Notes under the pieces: model-generated | Told to the model about the DNA's origin: nothing | Database searches by the model: none | What the model saw: only the letters and a program-made list of their open reading frames with translations | Shown here: in pieces, positions 1 to 6,995 of the stretch | How the letters are laid out: each line of letters begins with the position of its first letter | Numbering within the stretch: the first letter of the stretch is position 1 | Translations under genes and position numbers: made by a program | Assembly (NCBI GenBank): GCA_031551765.1 | Contig: JAVBNC010000101.1 | Coordinates: 1-28,830, forward strand | Reading direction: 5' to 3' | Length of the DNA stretch: 28,830 nucleotides | Origin: JAVBNC01 sp031551765 | GTDB lineage: Bacteria; Desulfobacterota; Desulfovibrionia; Desulfovibrionales; Desulfovibrionaceae

Positions 1-2
1 AA

Positions 3-110
3 GAGCAGCGGGACCGGGAGCGCAAAGACCAGGAACGCCGCCGCCAGGATCAGGATAAGTCCCGGCAGGAACAGCGCCGGCAACAACAGCAACAACAGTC
101 GCAGAGCTGA
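3..110 (+). CDS. C-terminal end of a Gln/Arg-rich protein (5' end off-window)
   Basis: An open frame enters from the left edge and ends at TGA 108-110, giving 35 visible residues. They are almost only Gln, Arg, Glu, Asp and Lys, with 13 Gln and 9 Arg, and include a run of six Gln just before the end. This looks like a disordered or coiled-coil tail. The other two forward frames are short or non-repetitive, so this frame is the best choice. The function cannot be told from the tail; similar charged tails occur on many unrelated envelope and RNA-binding proteins. The main doubt is whether the frame is really translated. Confidence 0.5.
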   Translation, partial: EQRDRERKDQERRRQDQDKSRQEQRRQQQQQQSQS

Positions 111-375
111 CAGTCTGCATCTGATTCCATCTCTATTTTAGTGCGGTTTTCGCTTCAAATAGTGCAATTTCGCTATGAGATTGTCGCTTAACGGCGGGCA
201 AAGCCCGCCTACGCCAATCTCGCGGGCGTTGCTGCACTGCGTTCCGCAACACCAGAGCATTTCATCCGCATAGACAATTTTAAAGTTGAAATGCTCTAAT
301 TCGGGGGCGGCGCAGCCCCTTTCTTTTTCTCTCCAATTTTATCAGAGAAGAATACTGGCGGAGCGCGCGGCGCGT
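111..375. other. Hairpin-rich intergenic spacer
   Basis: I see no gene here. There are several inverted repeats: GGCGGGC 193-199 with GCCCGCC 203-209 (3-nt loop); GTTGC with GCAAC around 228-250; AGAGCATTTCA 254-264 with TGAAATGCTCT 287-297 (perfect 11 bp, 22-nt spacer); and GGGGC 304-308 with GCCCC 315-319. A short direct repeat, TAGTGC followed by TTTCGCT, occurs near 140-155 and 162-176. The dense structure suggests a REP-like extragenic element or a structured RNA. I cannot tell which. Confidence 0.45.
303..330 (+). terminator. Probable rho-independent terminator of the gene ending at 110
   Basis: GGGGC 304-308 pairs with GCCCC 315-319 across a six-base loop and is followed by a T-rich tract, TTTCTTTTTCT, from 320. 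The T tract is interrupted and the stem is short. It also lies about 200 bases past the stop codon, so it may end read-through rather than act as the main terminator. Confidence 0.4.
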
Positions 376-384
376 TGGTATACT
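376..384 (+). promoter_or_regulatory. Extended -10 promoter directly before the glycosyltransferase start
   Basis: TG at 376-377, one base, then TATACT at 379-384 match the extended -10 consensus (TGnTATAAT) with one mismatch. A start of transcription 6-7 bases on would fall at about 391, which is the A of the likely ATG. I see no good -35, as expected for an extended -10 promoter. Confidence 0.45.
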
Positions 385-390
385 TTTGCT

Positions 391-1440
391 ATGAGCGCCA
401 GTCCCTTCTTTTCCGTCATCATCCCTTGCTACAAGCAGGCCCGTTTTCTGCCGGACGCGGTGGGCGGCCTGACACACCAGGGCACGGACGATTTCGAGGC
501 CGTGATCATCGACGACGGCAGCCCGGACAACACGGCCGCCACGGCCCGCGCGCTTATGGCCGCGCATCCGGCCCTGAACCTGAGACTCATTGAACAGCCC
601 AACCAGGGCGTGGCCGTGGCCCGCAACAGCGGCATTGCGGTTGCCAGGGGACGCTGGATAGTGGCCCTGGACAGCGACGACATGCTGGCGGAAGGCTTTC
701 TGGCCGCCGTGGCGGAAGCCGTGGCCAAGAACCCGGACTGCAACGCCGTGACCGGCGCGTACCGGGAATTCGGGGCCAGAAGCGGGGACTGGAAACTGCC
801 CGCCTACCGGCCGGAGCGTATGAAGGAGCGCGGCAACCTCCTCTGCTGCACCGCGTTCCGGCGCGACCTGTGGGAAGCCGTGGGCGGCTATGATTCCAGC
901 CACCCCTGGGGAATGGAAGACTGGCATTTCTGGCTCAAATGCCAGGAAGCGGGCTTCCGGCTGCTGGCGCTGCCCGCGCCCATGCTCCACTACCGCATAC
1001 ACGGGACGAGCATGTTCGCGGAAGTGCATTCCGTGTGGCCGGAATCTTTGGCCCTGCACCACTGCATGCTGCCGGACATGTACCCCCTGGCCGCGCTGCT
1101 GGCGGCCCACGGCGCGCTGCGCGCCATGAGCGCGGCCACGGAAGAGCGCCTGCGCCGCAAGCATGCCTGCCTCTCCCAACTGCCCCTGCCCATGTTCTGG
1201 CTGGGGCTGGCTTGCGAGGGCCGTCAGGAATGGGAAAAAGCCGCGGCCTGGCACCTGCGCGCTCTGGCCCGGCCCGGCTGGTCCGGGGCCTGGCAGGCCG
1301 CGCTGTGCCTGTGGTGGCTGTATTGCCGTGAAGGGCGGCAGCAAAAGGCGGAACGCATGCGCGCCCTGTGCCTGAGCGCCAAAGCGGAACTGGGAGAAAT
1401 CTTCCGGGCCGAGAAAGGCGCGGAAGCGCCCCCGGACTGA
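391..1440 (+). CDS. Family 2 glycosyltransferase (GT-A fold)
   Basis: A 349-residue inverting sugar transferase, expected to use a nucleotide-diphospho-sugar to extend a surface glycan. The N-terminal domain begins with the strand SVIIPCYKQ (8-16). It has the nucleotide-binding IIDDGSPDNT (39-48), the metal-binding DSDD (94-97) and a candidate catalytic GMEDW (174-178), so the GT-A core looks complete. The last 130 or so residues are helical and rich in Trp, Leu and Ala, perhaps an acceptor or membrane-surface region. The start is set at ATG 391 because homology begins at once. The frame is open back to an ATG at 286, but that stretch is not glycosyltransferase-like and crosses a terminator. 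No Shine-Dalgarno precedes 391. The gene is convergent with gpsA, 34 bases away. The acceptor is unknown. Confidence 0.85.
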   Translation: MSASPFFSVIIPCYKQARFLPDAVGGLTHQGTDDFEAVIIDDGSPDNTAATARALMAAHPALNLRLIEQPNQGVAVARNSGIAVARGRWIVALDSDDMLAEGFLAAVAEAVAKNPDCNAVTGAYREFGARSGDWKLPAYRPERMKERGNLLCCTAFRRDLWEAVGGYDSSHPWGMEDWHFWLKCQEAGFRLLALPAPMLHYRIHGTSMFAEVHSVWPESLALHHCMLPDMYPLAALLAAHGALRAMSAATEERLRRKHACLSQLPLPMFWLGLACEGRQEWEKAAAWHLRALARPGWSGAWQAALCLWWLYCREGRQQKAERMRALCLSAKAELGEIFRAEKGAEAPPD

Positions 1441-1474
1441 TATCTGGCTCTGGAGTTGGTCCGGCGGGCGTCGT

Positions 1475-2479
1475 CTATTCTTCTTTTAATCCCCGGTTCA
1501 TCAGCGCGCTGACGGCCTTTCGGGGCGTCATGGTCCCGTCCAGGATGTCCCGGACCATCAAGGAAACGGGCATGGCCACGTTCAGGCGCTCGGCCAGGGC
1601 GGTGACGGACCTGGTGGTGCTGACCCCTTCCGCCACCATGCGCATGCCGCCGGTAATGTCCGCTATGCTTTCCCCGGCCGCGATGCGCAGGCCCACCTGG
1701 CGGTTACGGGAGAGATCCCCGGTGCAGGTCAACACCAAATCCCCCAAGCCGGAAAGGCCCATGAAGGTGGCCTGCTTCGCTCCGGCCGCGACGCCCAACC
1801 GGCTTATTTCCGCCAGCCCCCTGGTGATGAGCGCGGCCCGGGCGTTGGCGCCAAAGGCCAGTCCGTCCGCAATGCCCACGGCAATGGCCATCACGTTCTT
1901 GACGGCCCCGCCGAATTCCACGCCCAGCACGTCGCGGCTGGAGTAAACCCGGAAAGCCTCGCCGCTGAGCAGTTCGCGCAGGGTTTTACCCAGTTTGGCG
2001 TCCGCGCAGCCCAGCACCGCCGCCGTGGGCAGGCCCAGCACCACCTCCCGCGCAAAAGAAGGGCCGGAGAGAATGGCGTAGCGTGCCGCCAGTCCGGGCA
2101 GCTCTTCCGCCGTCACCTGGGACATGGTGCGCAGGCTGCCCAGTTCAATGCCCTTGCTGGCGCAGACGAGGGGGCAGCCTTCCGCAATAAGGGGGCCGAA
2201 GCTTTTGAGCGCGGCGCGCAAGTACTGGCAGGGCACGGCCAGAACGCAGAGCGCAGCGCCTCGCAGCGCGTCTTCCGGGTTGGTGGAGGCGCGCAGGCTC
2301 GGGTGCAGGGAGAGGCCGGGCAGGTAGCGTTCGTTGGTATGCGCGGTATTGATTTGCCCGGCCAGGGCGGCATCCCGCACCAGCAGCGCGACAGAATGTC
2401 CTTTGGCCGCCATAAGCTGCGCCAGCGCGCTGCCCCAGCTGCCGCCGCCGATGACCGTAACGCGGGGAAGCGCCGTCAT
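1475..2479 (-). CDS. gpsA: Glycerol-3-phosphate dehydrogenase [NAD(P)+]
   Basis: Cytosolic enzyme of 334 residues, the usual family length, that reduces dihydroxyacetone phosphate to sn-glycerol-3-phosphate for phospholipid synthesis. The N-terminal Rossmann domain shows the dinucleotide loop GGGSWG (11-16), followed by CASKGIE (106-112) and the conserved GGAVKNVMAIAVG (190-202), where the VKN lysine (194) is an active-site residue. The helical C-terminal domain has GLSGLGDL and the RN segment of the substrate site. The start at 2479 is fixed by homology; its ATG overlaps the TGA of the upstream binding-protein gene (ATGA), so the two are probably translationally coupled. It is the last gene of a three-gene minus-strand unit behind a sensor kinase, an unusual place for a housekeeping gene. 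Confidence 0.95.
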   Translation of the reverse strand: MTALPRVTVIGGGSWGSALAQLMAAKGHSVALLVRDAALAGQINTAHTNERYLPGLSLHPSLRASTNPEDALRGAALCVLAVPCQYLRAALKSFGPLIAEGCPLVCASKGIELGSLRTMSQVTAEELPGLAARYAILSGPSFAREVVLGLPTAAVLGCADAKLGKTLRELLSGEAFRVYSSRDVLGVEFGGAVKNVMAIAVGIADGLAFGANARAALITRGLAEISRLGVAAGAKQATFMGLSGLGDLVLTCTGDLSRNRQVGLRIAAGESIADITGGMRMVAEGVSTTRSVTALAERLNVAMPVSLMVRDILDGTMTPRKAVSALMNRGLKEE

Positions 2480-3375
2480 TGCCGTGCCTCTGGGTCGAGG
2501 GGATGGAAGAGAGCTTCCCCCTGACAGCGAAAGGCGGCGATATATTCCTGGGTCCGTCGCAGGACCAGCCATTCGGCGAAGCGCCGGGCCGGCTCTTCCC
2601 GGATTTCGGGGCACTGGTCGGCGGAAAGGGTGACCAGGTTGTACTGATCGGGCATGAGCGGGGACGTGGGCACCACCACTTCCAGCGGGCAGTTTTCCAG
2701 CGTATAGCTTTGCTTGAACAGCAGCCAGGACCAGGCGTCGGACAGGGCGTAGGCCCTGCGCGCCGCCGCCGTGGGCAGCAGCGAATATGGCCGGGGATTC
2801 GCCTTGAGATACCATTTTTCAAGCGAGATATCGTCCATGCGCAGCATGCGCCAGGTGTACAGTTCCGCCTGGTCGGCGGCGCTTCCGTCCCGGCTGGCGG
2901 TCCAGGGGATTTTGTTGGCCGCTATGAAGCCCATGGCCGCCAGTATGGAAGATGAAGGGACGCCGGAAGGGTTGCCGCGCGGCCCCACCACCAGGTAGTG
3001 GCCGTAAAAGCCCCCCACCCAGCCCTTGCCCGGCCCGGCCTGCATGGCGCTGAATTCCACTTCCGGAATATTGCTGAAAAATGCATCGATGGAGCATCCC
3101 TGCGCCAGCGCGTAGAGGTTCCACACCGTGTCGGTGTGGCCTTGCACGCGAATGCCCGTGTCGCGCTCAAAAGCCCGAGCCAGGTATTCGAGAAAGCCGG
3201 AGCTCTCCATGGCCGGGGTGACGCCAAGGCGCAGAACGCCTTCCTGCTCCCGGGCAGCGGAGGCTTGTGCCGCCTGTCCCTTGCAGGGGGCGAGCAGAAG
3301 GCCCAGCGTAAAGGCCAGGGCGCAGAGAGTGAACAGGGCGGCGCGCGCCGGGCTGTGCGGGAAACGGCTGCTCAT
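2476..3375 (-). CDS. Orphan periplasmic solute-binding protein, TupA/ModA-like
   Basis: A 299-residue exported protein. Residues 1-39 form a Sec signal with a long hydrophobic run (about 12-30) and probable cleavage in the following Ala/Gln stretch. LAPC at 28-31 is a poor lipobox because of the proline. The mature part looks like a type II periplasmic binding protein of the tungstate/molybdate group: a TP..ESSGFLEYLARAFE opening (53-70), a DTGI segment (72-75), a SIDAFFSN strand (95-102) and YLVVGPRGNP at the hinge (127-136). The C-terminal half has a TSPL segment and a PARRFAEWL helix. No permease or ATPase gene is adjacent. It overlaps the histidine kinase gene upstream and gpsA downstream by ATGA, so a sensory role with the kinase is plausible. 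The ligand is unknown; an anion is only an inference from family resemblance. Confidence 0.75.
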   Translation of the reverse strand: MSSRFPHSPARAALFTLCALAFTLGLLLAPCKGQAAQASAAREQEGVLRLGVTPAMESSGFLEYLARAFERDTGIRVQGHTDTVWNLYALAQGCSIDAFFSNIPEVEFSAMQAGPGKGWVGGFYGHYLVVGPRGNPSGVPSSSILAAMGFIAANKIPWTASRDGSAADQAELYTWRMLRMDDISLEKWYLKANPRPYSLLPTAAARRAYALSDAWSWLLFKQSYTLENCPLEVVVPTSPLMPDQYNLVTLSADQCPEIREEPARRFAEWLVLRRTQEYIAAFRCQGEALFHPLDPEARQ

Positions 3376-6077
3376 GACAGGTTCCTCAACCGGGCGGCGG
3401 TTTTCCCCTGGCCGGAAAGGCGGGGAATCCAGCGGCGGAGCGTGTGCAGCAGCGCCTGTACCTCAATGGGTTTGGTGGCGTAGTCGTTCATGCCGGCTTC
3501 CGCGCAGTGCTGACCTTCTTCGGCCAGGGCGTGCGCGGTCATGGCGATGATGGGCAGGGCGTGGAACAGACTGTGGCGGCGTATTTCCCGCGTGGCCGTG
3601 TAGCCGTCCATTACCGGCATTTGCAGGTCCATGAGCACGGCGTCGTAGGGCGCGGAACCGGATTTCACGCTGCGCAGCACCGCTTCCACGGCTTCCTGAC
3701 CGTTGGCGGCGATATCCACCACAGCCCCGACGCCGGAAAGGATTTCCGAAGCGATCTGCTGGTTGATGGCGTTGTCTTCCGCCAGCAGCAGCCGCACGCC
3801 GTCCAGCCGCACGGGGGCTTCCGGGGCAGATGGAGCAGGTGAGTCATACCGCGCCACATCCCGTAGCAGCCCTTGGATGGCGTTATAGAGCAGGGAGGAA
3901 TCTATGGGCTTATGCAAAAAACTGTCGACGCCCGCCCCTTCCGCTCTTTGCAGAATGTCGCTGCGGCCGAAATCCGTGATCAGCACCACGGGGGGCGCGG
4001 GAGAAAGGCCAAGGTCCTGTTTGATGCCTACGGTGGCCTGAACGCCGTCCATGCCAGGCAAGTGCCAGTCCATGAGCACCAGGTCAAAGGAACGGCCTTG
4101 TTCTTTTTCCCGCCGCAGCAAGGCCAGGGCGGAAAACGCGTCGCCGGCCTCGTCCACGCTCAGGGTGAAGCGTTCCAGCATGGAACGGAGAGCGGATCTG
4201 CTGCCCGGGTGGTCGTCCACCACCAGCACGCGCTTGCCGCGCATGCGTTCCAGGGGCCGTGGGGTCTCTTCCGTGGAACGGGCGCGCGTGAAGGGCAGGG
4301 AAATGGCTATGGAACTGCCGTGCTGCGCCGAATCTCTTACCTCCACGCTTCCGTGCATCAGGGTCACAAGCCGGCCCACGATGGCAAAGCCCAGAGTCGT
4401 ACCGCTACGGCCGGGTTCGCCTTCCTGATGGAAAAGGTCCGCCTTTTGGGCGGGGGGCAGGCCCGCGCTGAGATCTTGCATGGTAAAGCACAGCCGCGCG
4501 TGTTCAGGAGTGGCGTGCTCCAGCGAGCAGCGCAGGGTGACGGAGCCTTCCCCGGCCAGGCGCAACGCGCTGCTGGCAAGGTTGATAAGGACTTGTCCCA
4601 AACGGAGCGGGTCGCCCTGCAGGCGGTGGGGCACGTCCGGGTCCAGCACGCAGTGGCAGGTGCGGCCTTTTTCCGCCGCGATCTGCTGGATGGAGGAGGC
4701 GGCGTTGGCGAACACGGTATCCAGATCAAAGGGCAGGCTTTCCAGTTGCAGCTTGCCCGCCTCCATCTTGGAGAAATCAAGAATGCTGTTGATGATTTCC
4801 AGGAGCGAGTTGGCCGCCGTGTGCACCTTGCTGAGGTAACCTTTCTGCCTCTCGTCCAGTTCGGTTTTCAGGGCCAGGTAGGCCATGCCGATAATGGCGT
4901 TCATGGGGGTGCGGATTTCATGGCTCATGTTGGCCAGAAACTCGCTTTTGGCCTTGTTTGCCGCGTCGGCGAGCTGGCGAGTTTCAATAAGGCGTTCCCT
5001 GCTTTTTTCCAAATTGTCGGCCATGCTGTTGAAGGTGGCGGCGAACAGCTCGATTTCCCCGCCGGTGCCCGCGAAAGCCGCCCGGGCGGAAAGATCGCCC
5101 AAGGTCAGCCGTTCCGCCACGGTGGTCACGTCGCTGATGGGGCGCACAAAAGACCAGCGGGCGAGAAAGGCGGCAATGGCCAGAGCCAGGGCCGTGGCCG
5201 CGCCCAGCAGCGTGAGGTTGCGGCGCATCATAGCGTCCGCCGCGGCGTAGACCTTTTCCGTGGGGATGGACAGGATGATGCTGCTGACGGGCTCTTTATC
5301 CCCGTCGAGGGCCATGGTCTGGAACATGACCAGTTCCCGGCTGTGCGGGTGGCGTATGGTGTGGACCCTGCCGTCGGAGGCGCCGCGTATCCGCCGGATC
5401 AGATTCTCCGGCAGGAACATGCCGGGAATCTGTTCCGGCTGGGGCGGGTAGCAGTAGACCAGGCGGCCCTCGCTGTCCGCCACCTGCACCTTGCTGCCTT
5501 CGCGGGTCATGCCGGTCAGGAAATCGCCGCGTCTTGGATCAAGGCGCAAGTAAGCGAACAGTGCGGCTTCCGTTTTTCCGTCCAGGGAAAGAATGGGCAG
5601 AGCGACGCAAAAGCGGCCTTCCAGTGTGGACCTGTCCACGGAAAAGGAACTGACCGCGAATTCATCCTTTTCCATGGCCCGGGCGAGGAACCTGCGTTCC
5701 TCGGCGGACAGGGGCGGGGCCAGAAAGCTGGAACTGGAAACGATGACCCCGTTTTTGCCGACGATATACACCCGGCTGTATTGCTGGTTGGCGTTGGTTA
5801 TGGATTGCAGCAGGCCGGAAGCCACGTCCTGGCTCAGGCTGCGCACTTCGCGCAGTTTACTGAGGGCGGTAAAGAGCACCTGGGTGTTTTCAAGAGTCAG
5901 CTGCTGGTGGCGGGCTATGGAATGGGTCAGTTCGGCCATGCTGCGTTGCGCGGCCCGCCCGGCCTCCCTGCTGGAAGTAAAGCCGGAATGCAGGATAATG
6001 CCCAGCGCGGGGAGCACCGCCATGATGACGATGGAAATGAGGGTGCGGTTGAGCGTGCCGAAGAAAATCTTTTTCAT
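3372..6077 (-). CDS. Hybrid sensor histidine kinase with two receiver domains and a degenerate ATPase domain
   Basis: A 901-residue inner-membrane sensor. It has TM1 (about 11-31), a periplasmic Cache-like region (about 35-280), TM2 (about 288-308), HAMP (309-362), and a HisKA domain with the phosphoacceptor His386 in SHEIRTPMN. The HATPase domain is about 490-600. Receiver 1 is about 614-738, with D621/D622, phospho-acceptor D670, T701 and K723. Receiver 2 is about 760-885, with E767/D768, D817, T847 and K869. Both receivers look functional. The ATPase domain does not: the second N-box Asn is Ser503 (NLASSAL), the G1 box reads DLSAG (535-539) rather than DxGxG, and the G2 box reads GTTLGFAI (559-566) rather than GTGLGLAI. 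There is no Hpt domain. The start at 6077 gives a proper first membrane segment. The gene heads an ATGA-linked unit with a periplasmic binding protein and gpsA. Confidence 0.9.
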   Translation of the reverse strand: MKKIFFGTLNRTLISIVIMAVLPALGIILHSGFTSSREAGRAAQRSMAELTHSIARHQQLTLENTQVLFTALSKLREVRSLSQDVASGLLQSITNANQQYSRVYIVGKNGVIVSSSSFLAPPLSAEERRFLARAMEKDEFAVSSFSVDRSTLEGRFCVALPILSLDGKTEAALFAYLRLDPRRGDFLTGMTREGSKVQVADSEGRLVYCYPPQPEQIPGMFLPENLIRRIRGASDGRVHTIRHPHSRELVMFQTMALDGDKEPVSSIILSIPTEKVYAAADAMMRRNLTLLGAATALALAIAAFLARWSFVRPISDVTTVAERLTLGDLSARAAFAGTGGEIELFAATFNSMADNLEKSRERLIETRQLADAANKAKSEFLANMSHEIRTPMNAIIGMAYLALKTELDERQKGYLSKVHTAANSLLEIINSILDFSKMEAGKLQLESLPFDLDTVFANAASSIQQIAAEKGRTCHCVLDPDVPHRLQGDPLRLGQVLINLASSALRLAGEGSVTLRCSLEHATPEHARLCFTMQDLSAGLPPAQKADLFHQEGEPGRSGTTLGFAIVGRLVTLMHGSVEVRDSAQHGSSIAISLPFTRARSTEETPRPLERMRGKRVLVVDDHPGSRSALRSMLERFTLSVDEAGDAFSALALLRREKEQGRSFDLVLMDWHLPGMDGVQATVGIKQDLGLSPAPPVVLITDFGRSDILQRAEGAGVDSFLHKPIDSSLLYNAIQGLLRDVARYDSPAPSAPEAPVRLDGVRLLLAEDNAINQQIASEILSGVGAVVDIAANGQEAVEAVLRSVKSGSAPYDAVLMDLQMPVMDGYTATREIRRHSLFHALPIIAMTAHALAEEGQHCAEAGMNDYATKPIEVQALLHTLRRWIPRLSGQGKTAARLRNLS

Positions 6078-6197
6078 GCCGCGTCCACAATGCTCGCCAA
6101 GACCAAGGGGGGATTACAGATCTGCTGCCCGCAACGTTATTCCAGTTCCCGGTCACCCCCGCGCCGCGCGTCGGGTTGAGAAGTGGAATAATGGAGC

Positions 6198-6226
6198 ATG
6201 CTATCCCATATCAGGGGGCCTGTCCA
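6198..6226 (-). promoter_or_regulatory. Putative promoter of the histidine kinase operon
   Basis: Read on the minus strand, TGGACA (6226-6221) matches the -35 consensus at 5 of 6 bases. After a 17-base spacer, TAGCAT (6203-6198) matches the -10 at 4 of 6. This leaves a leader of about 115 bases before the kinase start. The match is moderate and positional only. Confidence 0.35.
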
Positions 6227-6236
6227 TTTTTTGCGG

Positions 6237-6995
6237 CTATTTAAGAGTCGCTTTGGCTCCGTCGCTGCCCGCCGCTGCCGCGTCCACAATCCAGTGCAGG
6301 GTTCCCCGGTCGGGTTTGAGATATTGGATGGGCAGGTCGGGCTCTTCCAGCAGGGAAAGAGCCCGGCGCAAAGGGGCGCGTTTTTCCCGGCCCGTGACCA
6401 GTACGAGGCAAAGCCGCGCGGCGTTGAGCACGGGCAGGGTCAGGGTAAGACGCGCGTGGGGGGCCGTGACCGGGTACTGGGCGCGCACCGCGCGCCGCAT
6501 CTCCAGCAGGCCGGATGAGCCGGGGAACAGGGAAGCGGTGTGGCCGTCGCCGCCCATGCCCAGCAGAATGCAGTCAAAGCGGGGCATTTCCCCGTCCGGG
6601 AGGGAAAAGGCGATGCTGAGGTCCCGTTCGTAGGCCAGGGCGCCTTCTTCCGGGGGGAGGCCGCCGTCCATGGGCAGCACCCGCCGGACCCGGGCCAGAG
6701 GGGTTAACGCGGCACGGGCCGCGCCGTAGTTGCTGTCTGCGTGTTCCGGGGCCACGCAACGCTCGTCCACCCAGGCCACTGTGGTCTGGGCCCAGGGCAG
6801 GTGGTCCCGCCATTCCGGGCTTGAAAGCAGGCGGAAAAGCAGGAGCGGGGTCGAGCCGCCGGAAAGGGCCAGGCTGAACGCACCGCGCTGCTCCACAGCG
6901 ACGCGGGCGGCCGTTTCCAGAGTCCGGGCGGCGCATTCCGCCGCCTGTTCCGGCGTATCAGCCCGATCCAGCTGTATACGGTGCATTGAGGGCAT
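6237..6995 (-). CDS. pgl: 6-phosphogluconolactonase
   Basis: A 252-residue cytosolic enzyme that hydrolyses 6-phosphogluconolactone to 6-phosphogluconate in the oxidative pentose phosphate pathway. Family signatures are all present: LSGGSTP (44-50), WVDERCV (75-81), the HADSNYG segment (85-91), and GMGGDGHTASLFPGS (146-160), which carries the catalytic-site His. The length is normal for the DevB/Pgl family. The start at 6995 overlaps the stop of the upstream GGDEF-EAL gene by one base (TGATG), suggesting translational re-initiation; a second in-frame ATG at 6986 is possible. No zwf or gnd gene is nearby, so its place behind a c-di-GMP gene may be accidental or may tie carbon flux to signalling. 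Confidence 0.93.
   Translation of the reverse strand: MPSMHRIQLDRADTPEQAAECAARTLETAARVAVEQRGAFSLALSGGSTPLLLFRLLSSPEWRDHLPWAQTTVAWVDERCVAPEHADSNYGAARAALTPLARVRRVLPMDGGLPPEEGALAYERDLSIAFSLPDGEMPRFDCILLGMGGDGHTASLFPGSSGLLEMRRAVRAQYPVTAPHARLTLTLPVLNAARLCLVLVTGREKRAPLRRALSLLEEPDLPIQYLKPDRGTLHWIVDAAAAGSDGAKATLK

Noticed and set aside
280..1344. A 354-codon minus-strand frame over the family 2 glycosyltransferase
   Set aside because: Antisense shadow; the plus strand carries all glycosyltransferase motifs.
3873..6179. A 768-codon open frame on the plus strand opposite the histidine kinase
   Set aside because: It is the antisense shadow of a clear kinase; its composition (Gly, His, Gln, Arg rich) is what GC-rich codons give when read backward, and it has no domains.
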